DNA from: Prevotella sp. E15-22
GTDB lineage: Bacteria; Bacteroidota; Bacteroidia; Bacteroidales; Bacteroidaceae
Assembly (NCBI RefSeq): GCF_023204875.1
Contig: NZ_CP096247.1
Location: 2,666,001-2,730,000 of the forward strand
Length of the DNA stretch: 64,000 nt
Reading direction: 5' to 3'
Part shown: in pieces, positions 18,423-26,453 of the stretch
Numbering within the stretch: position 1 is the first letter of the stretch
Layout of the letters: the number at the start of each line of letters is the position of its first letter
Position numbers and translations under genes: made by a program
Notes under the pieces: model-generated
What the model saw: the letters and a program-made list of their open reading frames with translations, nothing else
Databases searched by the model: none
Told to the model about the DNA's origin: nothing

Positions 18423-19276
18423 ACGTTCAACCATTTATTATTAATCACCTGCATACGAGTAAACAGCTTATAAGAAGCCCAATAATGGAAGACTATAAAA
18501 AGCCAGGAAATACCAAGGCACACATAGAAAGAAGGATAAAAAACATATTCCATCTGACTAGTTTCCATATTGAAGTTGCCCTTGAAAGGCTCGAAAGTTA
18601 CACCACTCCAGTCAATCTGATTTAATATCAATGTTAGCGAGATAGAAAAGACGAGAATCACAATACTGGTAAACAGGAACTGTTGGCGACGGAACAGCGT
18701 ACCGCCCAGCATATAGACAGAGTGGAAATGAAGCACGAGAGTGAAGACCATGAAACTCAACTGCCAAGGTGATATTGCCATACCACTAAACGGATCAGAG
18801 AGATGCGGTATTCCCCAAATAATAATACGTCCAGTAGCCCAGTCCACAAGTACACGCAAAGCATCGGCCGTAACAAACGCACCGAAAGTAATGAAAGCCA
18901 CAAGGAATATAGCAAGGAGCACACTGATGACATATTTCTCCAAATTAGTCACAGGCCACAACAAATAAGCGGAACGCTTACGTGTATCCTTCATTTGCGC
19001 AAACATGCCACTGGCACCGAAAAGCATTGAGATACAAAAGAAGATAAAACCAAACACAACACTCTGCTCAATATTCCTATCGTAATGCATAGATATATCC
19101 GAAGGCCAGCATTGAACCATCTCATCATAAGGAATACCCTGCAAACGTGTCCAAAACAGGTTTGCCATAAACATCACGAGTGTAAAGATGCCATATAGGC
19201 GAATCCATGATTTACGCGAAACGAGGACGTGACACTTCAGTGCCTGACCAAATCTTGTTATATTAAAGTTCTCCAT
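18419..19276 (-). CDS. Integral membrane protein, putative ABC-2 type permease
   Basis: 285 residues with about six hydrophobic segments and no clear motif beyond the general pattern of ABC-2 permease subunits. I start at the ATG giving MENFNITRFGQALKCHVLV; the frame extends to 19339 but that would overlap the preceding gene. It lies between an ABC ATPase (22 bp upstream) and a YtrA-like regulator (4-bp overlap downstream), so it most likely forms the membrane part of that transporter. Substrate unknown. Confidence 0.75.
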   Translation of the reverse strand: MENFNITRFGQALKCHVLVSRKSWIRLYGIFTLVMFMANLFWTRLQGIPYDEMVQCWPSDISMHYDRNIEQSVVFGFIFFCISMLFGASGMFAQMKDTRKRSAYLLWPVTNLEKYVISVLLAIFLVAFITFGAFVTADALRVLVDWATGRIIIWGIPHLSDPFSGMAISPWQLSFMVFTLVLHFHSVYMLGGTLFRRQQFLFTSIVILVFSISLTLILNQIDWSGVTFEPFKGNFNMETSQMEYVFYPSFYVCLGISWLFIVFHYWASYKLFTRMQVINNKWLNV

Positions 19277-19298
19277 TTTCTTACTATCTTTTATTCTG

Positions 19299-20117
19299 TT
19301 AAACATTTGCCTGGGTCTTATAATTAAACAGGAGTTCAAGGTTCACCTGCGTCTCAACATCACCTTCCTTGCGCTTAGCAATGACGGCATTGCCCTGAAG
19401 TGTTGGCTCGGCATAGAGCATATCATCATCCATCTGCTGGGCTGTGCGATACTCAAAGGTGTACTGATCCATGATATCCTGCATCGAGGCATTGAGCAAT
19501 ACGCTGCGCTGGTCGAGAATCAGGACGTGGTCGAGTAACTGCTCCACATCGTGTACCTGGTGGGTAGAGATGATTACCGTGCGATCGTCTGTCATGTGCT
19601 GGGCAATCACCTTACGGAACTGTGACTTAGAAGGAATGTCGAGACCATTGGTTGGCTCGTCCATCAAAAGGTACTTAGTGTTGGTAGCCATCGCGAAAGA
19701 AATGTAGGCCTTCTTACGCTGGCCCATTGACAACTCTCCCAGATGAACATCGGTAGTCAACTCAAAATCGGCCAAGCAGTTCTGTAGAATCTCCTCAGAG
19801 AAGTGGGGGTAGAAAGGCTTGTAGAGCTTCACATACTCTGAGAGGCGGATGGCTGGCATCTCAAACTCCTCCGTCACCAGGAACACGTCGCTCAGCATCT
19901 CGGCCTGGCGCTTGTATGTTGCGATACCATCGCAACTCACGGTACCCTTAGCAGGGCGTAGCAATCCGGAAAGTAGGTAGAGCAATGTGCTCTTGCCTGT
20001 GCCATTCTTGCCCAGCAGACCATAGATGCGATTCTCCTCCAACTGGATGCTGAAGTCATCGAATACCAGACGCTTCTGTCCGGCATACTTAAAACTGATG
20101 TTGTTTACGTTGATCAT
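19299..20117 (-). CDS. ABC transporter ATP-binding protein
   Basis: 272 residues. Walker A is GLLGKNGTGKST (about residues 33-44), the signature is LSMGQRKKAYISFAM, Walker B is YLLMDEPTNGLD and the switch is VIISTHQ. The family resembles the YtrB-type ATPases controlled by YtrA-like regulators. It is the first gene of the minus-strand unit that continues with the permease, the GntR regulator and probably the MacB-type genes. A promoter element and an inverted repeat lie 46-78 bp upstream of its ATG. Confidence 0.92.
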   Translation of the reverse strand: MINVNNISFKYAGQKRLVFDDFSIQLEENRIYGLLGKNGTGKSTLLYLLSGLLRPAKGTVSCDGIATYKRQAEMLSDVFLVTEEFEMPAIRLSEYVKLYKPFYPHFSEEILQNCLADFELTTDVHLGELSMGQRKKAYISFAMATNTKYLLMDEPTNGLDIPSKSQFRKVIAQHMTDDRTVIISTHQVHDVEQLLDHVLILDQRSVLLNASMQDIMDQYTFEYRTAQQMDDDMLYAEPTLQGNAVIAKRKEGDVETQVNLELLFNYKTQANV

Positions 20118-20162
20118 AACTCTTTTAATTATTCATTTAATAACTCAAAAACATTCTGTAAT

Positions 20163-20186
20163 AGTGTACCAGTTGAATAGTACACT
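20163..20186. promoter_or_regulatory. Inverted repeat, candidate operator of the GntR regulator
   Basis: Perfect 7-bp arms AGTGTAC and GTACACT separated by 10 bp. It begins one base past the -7 element (20188-20195, minus strand), so it covers the expected transcription start. That is a good position for repression. YtrA-like regulators bind inverted repeats at their own operon promoter; assignment to the regulator at 18060-18422 is inference. Confidence 0.6.
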
Positions 20187-20187
20187 G

Positions 20188-20195
20188 CAAAAGTA
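20188..20195 (-). promoter_or_regulatory. Promoter -7 element of the GntR/ABC operon
   Basis: Reads TACTTTTG on the minus strand, a match to TAnnTTTG, 70 bp upstream of the ATPase start codon. No good TTTG at the -33 position was found. Confidence 0.5.
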
Positions 20196-20276
20196 GACGT
20201 TTTTATCCATCCCACCAAATAATTTGATGAGAATCTTCTATCTTTAACAAAGTTTTAACAATTCCACCTTATATAA

Positions 20277-21179
20277 TTAGCGCACGTCAGCACCCCACAT
20301 CAACTTTTCGCGCAGCGTAGCGAAATAGCGGGTACCACTTCGCTTCACCACCTGGATGTTATAGGGCGCACGACGCAAGGTGATGCGCGTGCCCTCGCCG
20401 CATTTCTCCGAACGACCGTCAATACCTACTAAGAACGAGTGACTACGACTCACCACGTCAAGCGTAATCTCTGAAGTATCTGGAATGACGATGGGACGGA
20501 TGTTCAATGAATGCGGAGCCACGGCTGTCATAACCAGCACACCAGTACCAGGAACAACCACCGGACCGCCATTCGACAAAGAATAGGCTGTTGAACCAGT
20601 AGGTGTTGACACCACCAATCCATCAGCCTGATAGGTAGTCAGATATTCACCGTTAATGCTAGCACGAATACTAATCATCGAAGCCGTGTCGCGTTTCAGG
20701 ATGGCCACATCGTTCAATGCACACGAGCAGTCAGTCAAGGGTTGACCATCGGCTTGCACCTGAATCACCGCCCTACTCTCCACGGCATAGTCATCATCAT
20801 GTAAGGCCTGCAGACAAGCCTCAATATCAGCGGGAGCAATGTCTGCCAAAAATCCTAAACGACCCATGTTCACGCCAAGGATTGGTATATGTTTTGCGCC
20901 CACCTTGCATGCAGTCTTCAGGAACGTACCATCTCCACCCATTGAAATGGCAAAATCTGCTTCGAAGTCATTACCCGAGAACGTCGTAAAGCGACATTTC
21001 GAAGAACTCAGAATACTACGCACATCACACATCTCATTGATAAAATGGTAATATTCCTCATCAATGACCACACGGGCACCATGCACCTTCAGGCACGCCA
21101 GCACCTGATGGATAGCAGCCGATTTCTCCTGCTGATAGAGATTGCCAAAGAGGGCAAAAGTGAGTGACTTCGATGACAT
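20277..21179 (-). CDS. nadK: NAD kinase
   Basis: 300 residues. It phosphorylates NAD to NADP. The family GGDGTFLKTA motif (here SMGGDGTFLKTACKVG, about residues 78-93) and the downstream NGEYLTTYQADGLVVSTPTGSTAYSLS block are complete, with GPVVVPG following. It stands alone on the minus strand, divergent from the DJ-1-like gene; the 159 bp after its stop hold the promoter and operator of the next minus-strand operon. Confidence 0.95.
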   Translation of the reverse strand: MSSKSLTFALFGNLYQQEKSAAIHQVLACLKVHGARVVIDEEYYHFINEMCDVRSILSSSKCRFTTFSGNDFEADFAISMGGDGTFLKTACKVGAKHIPILGVNMGRLGFLADIAPADIEACLQALHDDDYAVESRAVIQVQADGQPLTDCSCALNDVAILKRDTASMISIRASINGEYLTTYQADGLVVSTPTGSTAYSLSNGGPVVVPGTGVLVMTAVAPHSLNIRPIVIPDTSEITLDVVSRSHSFLVGIDGRSEKCGEGTRITLRRAPYNIQVVKRSGTRYFATLREKLMWGADVR

Positions 21180-21216
21180 ATTTCTGCTTTTTCTTTCTGA
21201 ATTCGTAAAGTTTTAG

Positions 21217-21224
21217 TAACTTTG
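21217..21224 (+). promoter_or_regulatory. Promoter -7 element for the DJ-1/ispD/recG genes
   Basis: TAACTTTG, followed by C; 30 bp upstream of the ATG at 21255. No clear -33 TTTG. Confidence 0.5.
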
Positions 21225-21254
21225 CCTGCAAAAGTACAAATTAAATTTGAAATT

Positions 21255-21821
21255 ATGGCAAAAGTTTATGTTTTTCTTGCCAACGGCTTCGAAGAGGTTG
21301 AGGCATTGATTCCCATCGACGTATTACGCCGAGGAGGTGTTGATGTGGTAACAGTAAGCATCATGGGCAATAGTAAGACTGTTACGGCAGCCCACAACGT
21401 GCAAATCGTGGCTGATGCCGTGATGGCCGAATGTAACTTCTGCGATGCCGACCTACTCTTTCTGCCAGGCGGCATGCCCGGTGCTTCTAACCTCTATGAA
21501 CACGAAGGTGTACGCCAAGCCGTGCTCAGCCAGGTTCAAGCCGGCAAGAAAATAGCAGCTATCTGCGCCGCTCCTGCAGTGGTGCTGGCTCAGTTAGGTG
21601 CGCTCGACGGCAAGAAGGCCACCTGCTATCCAGGCTTCGAGAAACTCTTCACCAAAGCCCATTATACAGCCGACCTCGTCACCATTGATGGCAACATTAC
21701 CACCGCTGAAGGTCCGGCCGCAGCCTTCCCCCTCGCCTATGAATTGCTTTCACAGCTCGTCAGCAAGGAGACCAGCGACAAGATAGCCGAAGGCATGCGA
21801 TTCAAACACTTGATGGCATAA
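21255..21821 (+). CDS. DJ-1/PfpI (YajL-like) family protein
   Basis: 188 residues. The family includes stress-protective proteins such as YajL and DJ-1. The nucleophile-elbow cysteine is Cys104 ([12 protein letters not shown]) and the conserved glutamate is Glu16 (GFEEVEAL). The start at 21255 ([17 protein letters not shown]) is family-like; an in-frame extension to 21222 falls in the promoter. The stop overlaps the ispD ATG by one base, so it is in an operon with ispD and recG. Exact activity in this organism is unknown. Confidence 0.9.
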   Translation: MAKVYVFLANGFEEVEALIPIDVLRRGGVDVVTVSIMGNSKTVTAAHNVQIVADAVMAECNFCDADLLFLPGGMPGASNLYEHEGVRQAVLSQVQAGKKIAAICAAPAVVLAQLGALDGKKATCYPGFEKLFTKAHYTADLVTIDGNITTAEGPAAAFPLAYELLSQLVSKETSDKIAEGMRFKHLMA

Positions 21822-22507
21822 TGGATTATATCATCATCGTCGCAGGCGGCAAGGGCTTGCGTATGGGAGGCGACATTCCCAAACAATTTCTGCCTATTGG
21901 CGGAAAACCTGTATTGATGCGAACTCTGGAGCGTTTTCACGAATACTCCAAGGATTTGCAGATGATTCTTGTGCTTCCCAAGGCACAACAGGCCTATTGG
22001 AAGGAACTCTGCAAACAGTACGACTTCACGCTGGACTACCAACTTGCTGATGGTGGAGAAACACGCTTTCATTCCGTTCAAAACGGTCTTTCGCTAGTTC
22101 CAGACACCAAAGGCGTCGTCGGCGTGCACGATGGTGTGCGTCCGTTTGTCAACGTCGAGGTCATTCGCCATTGCTTCGAGACAGCACGAACCAAGCAGGC
22201 CGTCATCCCTGTGACACCTGTTGTCGAGACCCTGCGCCATATCCCCACGCAGAAGAATGTGCTCCGCAGCGACTATTGTCTGGTGCAAACCCCACAATGC
22301 TTTGACATTCAACTGCTCAAGGCAGCCAACCAGCAGCCCTACTCTGAGAGTTTCACCGACGACGCATCGGTAGTAGAAGCCTACGGACATGAGGTAACAA
22401 TGGTTGAAGGAAATCGCGAGAACATCAAGATTACCACACCCTTCGACCTATTCATGGCCGAAGCACTTCTATCCTCTCACCACTCTCCCAAGACATCTAA
22501 CCCCTAA
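21821..22507 (+). CDS. ispD: 2-C-methyl-D-erythritol 4-phosphate cytidylyltransferase
   Basis: 228 residues, typical length. It joins MEP to CTP, the third step of the non-mevalonate pathway (dxr, the second step, is at 8395-9546). The N-terminal [19 protein letters not shown] has the glycine-rich CTP-binding pattern with the conserved Lys, and [16 protein letters not shown] and [10 protein letters not shown] are all present. It starts one base before the end of the DJ-1-like gene and recG follows 2 bp after its stop. Confidence 0.95.
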   Translation: MDYIIIVAGGKGLRMGGDIPKQFLPIGGKPVLMRTLERFHEYSKDLQMILVLPKAQQAYWKELCKQYDFTLDYQLADGGETRFHSVQNGLSLVPDTKGVVGVHDGVRPFVNVEVIRHCFETARTKQAVIPVTPVVETLRHIPTQKNVLRSDYCLVQTPQCFDIQLLKAANQQPYSESFTDDASVVEAYGHEVTMVEGNRENIKITTPFDLFMAEALLSSHHSPKTSNP

Positions 22508-22509
22508 TT

Positions 22510-24606
22510 ATGAATATACTCGACCAGGATATCATGTACTTGCCGGGCGTAGGCCCCAACCGCAAGAAGATGCTCAGTAAGGAACTGGGCATCGAAACTT
22601 ATGGTGACCTGCTGGAGTATTACCCCTATAAATATGTGGACCGTTCGAAGGTTTATACGGTTCATGAACTCACGGGCGACATGCCGTTCGTACAGGTTGT
22701 AGGACGTATTCTAAGTTTCGAGACCTTTGAGATGGGACCTCGCAAGGAACGTGTGGTGGCCCATTTCACCGATGGAACAGGCATCATGGACCTGGTATGG
22801 TTCAATGGCGGCAAATATGCCAAGCAAAACTACAAGATAGGCACAGAATATCTAGTGTTTGGACGACCTGGCGTCTTCAACAATCGTATACAGGTGCAGC
22901 ATCCTGATATCGACCTGGCCGAGAAGGTGGAACTCACAGCGATGGGCATGCAGCCTTACTACAACACGACGGAGAAGATGAAGAAGAGTGGGTTGAACTC
23001 GCGAGCCATCGAAAAGCTCACAAAGACGCTGATTGGTGTCTTGAAAGACCCATTACCAGAGACCATCCCCGATTTCATCACCACCCCACTCCATCTGATG
23101 AACCGAGACCAGGCCTTGCGCAACTTGCATTATCCGCAAGACACAAAAGAGTTAGAACGGGCTCGTGTGCGTATGAAGTTCGAGGAACTCTTCTTTGTCC
23201 AACTCAACATACTTCGCTACGCCAGCGACCAACGCCGCAAGTACCGCGGCTATGTTTTCAACCGCATCGGCAATACCTTCAACACGTTCTATCATCAGAA
23301 CCTTCCCTTCCCCCTTACAGGCGCTCAGAAACGCGTGATGCACGAAATCCGTCAGGACATGTGCTCAGGCAGACAGATGAACCGCTTACTACAAGGCGAT
23401 GTGGGCAGCGGCAAGACACTTGTAGCCCTAATGACCATGCTCATTGCTCTGGACAACGGCTATCAGGCCTGTATCATGGCGCCTACCGAGATTCTGGCAG
23501 AACAACATCTCCAGACCATCAAAGACTTTCTAAAGGATATGCCAGTTAGGGTAGAACTGCTCACGGGCATCGTGAAAGGAAAGAAACGACAAGAGATACT
23601 CGACGGTCTGCTCACGGGCGACGTACAGATTCTCGTAGGCACGCATGCCGTCATCGAGGACACAGTACAGTTTGCTCGACTCGGCATGGTGGTCGTCGAT
23701 GAACAACATCGCTTTGGCGTGGCCCAGCGCGCCAAACTCTGGAGCAAAAGCACCAATCCACCGCATGTTTTGGTGATGACAGCCACTCCAATTCCACGCA
23801 CACTGGCCATGACTCTTTACGGTGATCTCGACGTCAGCGTCATCGATGAATTGCCGCCAGGTCGCAAACCCATCCGTACTTCGCATGTTTTTGACACGCG
23901 CATGACCTCGCTCTACAACGGCATCCGCCAACAGATTAACGAGGGACGTCAAGTGTATATCGTATTCCCCCTTATCGAGGAAAGCGAGAAAATTGATTTG
24001 AAAAATCTTGAACAAGGCTTTGAGGTGTTAAGACAAGCCTTCCCGGAGTTCCGACTGAGTAAGGTACATGGCAAAATGAAGGCCAAGGACAAAGAAGAAG
24101 AGATGCAGAAGTTCGTCTCGGGCGAGACACAGATACTTGTTGCCACCACCGTTATCGAGGTGGGTGTCAATGTGCCCAACGCCTCTGTCATGGTTATCTT
24201 AGAAGCCCAGCGTTTTGGGCTATCACAGCTACATCAGCTACGCGGAAGAGTAGGCCGTGGCGCCGATCAGAGCTTTTGTATCCTCGTCACACCCTACAAG
24301 CTCAGCGAGGACACACGCAAACGCATCGATATCATGTGCGAGACTAACGACGGTTTCCGTATTGCTGAAGCCGATCTGAAGTTACGCGGCCCTGGCGACC
24401 TAGAGGGAACCCAGCAAAGCGGCATGGCTTTCGATCTAAAAATTGCGGACATTGCACGCGACGGGCAAATTGTTCAGATGGCACGTAATGAGGCTCAAAA
24501 GATTATCGACGAAGACCCTATTTGCCAGTCGCCGAAGTATCAATTATTATGGAATCGTCTGCGCGAATTACGTAAGACAAACATCAATTGGTCGGCCATT
24601 TCATAG
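22510..24606 (+). CDS. recG: ATP-dependent DNA helicase RecG
   Basis: 698 residues, full length. RecG remodels stalled replication forks and branched DNA. The N-terminal wedge/OB region (about residues 1-200; TGDMPFVQVVGRIL, GIMDLVWFNG) is followed by helicase motifs I (QGDVGSGKTLVAL), II (VVDEQHRFG), III (LVMTATPIPRTLA) and VI (QLRGRVGRG). The C-terminal LKLRGPGDLEGTQQSG is typical of the family. Last gene of the three-gene operon. Confidence 0.97.
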   Translation: MNILDQDIMYLPGVGPNRKKMLSKELGIETYGDLLEYYPYKYVDRSKVYTVHELTGDMPFVQVVGRILSFETFEMGPRKERVVAHFTDGTGIMDLVWFNGGKYAKQNYKIGTEYLVFGRPGVFNNRIQVQHPDIDLAEKVELTAMGMQPYYNTTEKMKKSGLNSRAIEKLTKTLIGVLKDPLPETIPDFITTPLHLMNRDQALRNLHYPQDTKELERARVRMKFEELFFVQLNILRYASDQRRKYRGYVFNRIGNTFNTFYHQNLPFPLTGAQKRVMHEIRQDMCSGRQMNRLLQGDVGSGKTLVALMTMLIALDNGYQACIMAPTEILAEQHLQTIKDFLKDMPVRVELLTGIVKGKKRQEILDGLLTGDVQILVGTHAVIEDTVQFARLGMVVVDEQHRFGVAQRAKLWSKSTNPPHVLVMTATPIPRTLAMTLYGDLDVSVIDELPPGRKPIRTSHVFDTRMTSLYNGIRQQINEGRQVYIVFPLIEESEKIDLKNLEQGFEVLRQAFPEFRLSKVHGKMKAKDKEEEMQKFVSGETQILVATTVIEVGVNVPNASVMVILEAQRFGLSQLHQLRGRVGRGADQSFCILVTPYKLSEDTRKRIDIMCETNDGFRIAEADLKLRGPGDLEGTQQSGMAFDLKIADIARDGQIVQMARNEAQKIIDEDPICQSPKYQLLWNRLRELRKTNINWSAIS

Positions 24607-24681
24607 AGTTCACGAGTCAAAAAAGATGTTAACTCTTATTAAATATGTACGTAATACACCTTTTTTCTCATAAATATGTGT

Positions 24682-24689
24682 TATCTTTG
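24682..24689 (+). promoter_or_regulatory. Promoter -7 element for the NlpC/P60 gene
   Basis: TATCTTTG followed by C, 45 bp upstream of the ATG at 24735, in the 128-bp gap after recG. A TTTT, not TTTG, lies 17 nt upstream (24661-24664). Confidence 0.5.
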
Positions 24690-24734
24690 CACTCAATAAA
24701 ACCGGACCTACCCAAAACGATAAAATAATTGAAG

Positions 24735-25322
24735 ATGATTAAAGTTCTTTTAAGTTCCATTTTGTTCATGTTTACCTCTGTCGTCTACGGACAGAGCAAA
24801 GACTCATTGCAAGTTGTTTCAAACGATATTAACGACAGCGAGGAGGTCTTTGAGATTGGCATGGACGAGGAAATTGATAACTTTGACTTCCTCTACACCA
24901 ACAATGGCGAGATTTTCAATTACGACGAGGTGCTGGTAGACAACCTGATGCAGGAAGCCTACAAGCATATCGGTGCTCGCTATCGCTATGGTAGCAAAGG
25001 CCCCAATGCCTTTGACTGTTCTGGTTTCACAAGCTTTGTCTACAAGAAGAGCAACATGAACATTGGTGCATCTTCTCGCGAGCAATACGCCCGCAATATT
25101 CCCATTAAGCGCGAAGATCTGCAACCTGGCGACCTGGTATTCTTCACCAGTCCAGGCTCAAGAAGAGGTGTAGGCCACGTGGGTATCGTGGTTGACTACG
25201 ACCCCATCAGCAATGTCTTCACCTTCATCCACGCCAGCACCAGTTCTGGCGTCAAACTCAGCAAGTCTAGCGAGTCGAACTACGCCCGTCGTTATGTGGG
25301 TGCCCGACGCGTTCAGAACTAA
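24735..25322 (+). CDS. NlpC/P60 family cell-wall peptidase
   Basis: 195 residues, with a signal peptide of about 19 residues (ending VVYG). An acidic linker (about residues 30-66) leads to an NlpC/P60 papain-like domain with catalytic Cys95 in NAFDCSGFTSFVY and the histidine in GVGHVGIVVDY. Such enzymes cut gamma-D-Glu-diaminopimelate bonds in peptidoglycan stem peptides. I use the ATG at 24735 (MIKVLLSS) rather than a TTG two codons earlier. A second wall hydrolase follows 47 bp downstream. Confidence 0.9.
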   Translation: MIKVLLSSILFMFTSVVYGQSKDSLQVVSNDINDSEEVFEIGMDEEIDNFDFLYTNNGEIFNYDEVLVDNLMQEAYKHIGARYRYGSKGPNAFDCSGFTSFVYKKSNMNIGASSREQYARNIPIKREDLQPGDLVFFTSPGSRRGVGHVGIVVDYDPISNVFTFIHASTSSGVKLSKSSESNYARRYVGARRVQN

Positions 25323-25369
25323 TGAGTTAAAGAGAGAGAGGAAATAAGATTTAGGAAATAACAAACTTA

Positions 25370-26326
25370 ATGAATATGATACTTAAGAAAATCAAGAGAA
25401 TAGCACTCGTAGCAATGACATCACTTGCAGTCATTCCTGCCGCAGGTCAGGATCTTCTGGCCAATCAGGCACCCATCGACCGTAAGATGAAAGCCATCGA
25501 CTCTATCGCCCTCCACCGACTACTCGAGGACGAGATTTACGAGACCTCTGCTACACAGCTCTATACAGACTGGAACAACCAATTCACGGCATTGTCAACT
25601 GCACTGCCCGATTCATTTTTGGTTAATCTGCGTGATTTCTGTATGCCCACTCCCAGTCGTGTAGTAACCTCGAACTTCGGTTCACGCTGGGGCCGTCAGC
25701 ACAAAGGCCTAGACATCAAGGTCTATATCGGCGATACCATTCGTGCCGCCTTCCCCGGTAAGGTACGCATTGTGAAGAACGAAGGCGCACGCAAGGGCTT
25801 TGGTAAATACATCGTGATCCGCCATAACAATGGCTTGGAGACCATCTATGGTCACCTGTCAGGATGGTTGGTAACCGAGAACCAGGAGGTACGCGCTGGC
25901 GATCCTATCGGTTTGGGTGGCAACACCGGTAAGAGTTTCGGTTCTCACCTGCATTTCGAGACCCGTCTCTGTGGTGTAGCTCTGAACCCCGCCATTATGT
26001 TCGATTTCAAGAACCAAGACGTTGTGGCCGACCAATGGATGTTCCGTCGTTCTACTTACAACCAGGAGTCATCACTGGCCACTCGCCTGCGTGGCACCGG
26101 TGGTGTTTATCGTGGTGGTGATGATTTAGAGGCTAACATGGGTAAGAGCAAAAGTTCTGGTTCTAATCGCAACAGCGGCAACATACATTTCCACAAGGTA
26201 CAGAAAGGCGAAACGCTCTCTGCTATCGCTCGTAAGCGTCGTACATCAGTATCTGCCCTGTGCAGTCTGAACGGCATCAAGAAGACCGTAACACTTAAAC
26301 CTGGTATGATTTTGAAGTACAACTAA
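25370..26326 (+). CDS. M23 family metallopeptidase with C-terminal LysM domain
   Basis: 318 residues. Signal peptide (about 1-27, ending AAGQ), a helical segment, then a LytM/M23 domain with the zinc ligands in SRWGRQHKGLDI and HLHFET, and a LysM peptidoglycan-binding domain at about 273-318 (HKVQKGETLSAIARKRRTSV). It acts in the periplasm on peptidoglycan cross-links, probably together with the NlpC/P60 protein before it. A strong hairpin terminator follows 36 bp after the stop. Confidence 0.92.
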   Translation: MNMILKKIKRIALVAMTSLAVIPAAGQDLLANQAPIDRKMKAIDSIALHRLLEDEIYETSATQLYTDWNNQFTALSTALPDSFLVNLRDFCMPTPSRVVTSNFGSRWGRQHKGLDIKVYIGDTIRAAFPGKVRIVKNEGARKGFGKYIVIRHNNGLETIYGHLSGWLVTENQEVRAGDPIGLGGNTGKSFGSHLHFETRLCGVALNPAIMFDFKNQDVVADQWMFRRSTYNQESSLATRLRGTGGVYRGGDDLEANMGKSKSSGSNRNSGNIHFHKVQKGETLSAIARKRRTSVSALCSLNGIKKTVTLKPGMILKYN

Positions 26327-26361
26327 AAGATAATAATTACACCTTATTATATATATAATAT

Positions 26362-26395
26362 AAAAAGGCTTCAGGCAAGTGCCTGAAGCCTTTTT
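26362..26395 (+). terminator. Rho-independent terminator after the M23 gene
   Basis: A perfect 16-bp stem including the flanking A/T runs (core GGCTTCAGGCA / TGCCTGAAGCC), loop AG, and five T after the core stem. Because the A and T runs are symmetrical it could also work on the minus strand. Confidence 0.9.
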
Positions 26396-26411
26396 ATTTG
26401 TTGTTAGTAGA

Positions 26412-26445
26412 TAATAAAAGCGAGCGGAGCAATCGCCCCGCTCGC
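26412..26445 (-). terminator. Rho-independent terminator after the TonB receptor gene
   Basis: On the minus strand, 8 bp past the receptor stop, GCGAGCGG and CCGCTCGC pair around a 10-nt loop and are followed by TTTTATT. Confidence 0.8.
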
Positions 26446-26453
26446 TGCGTATC

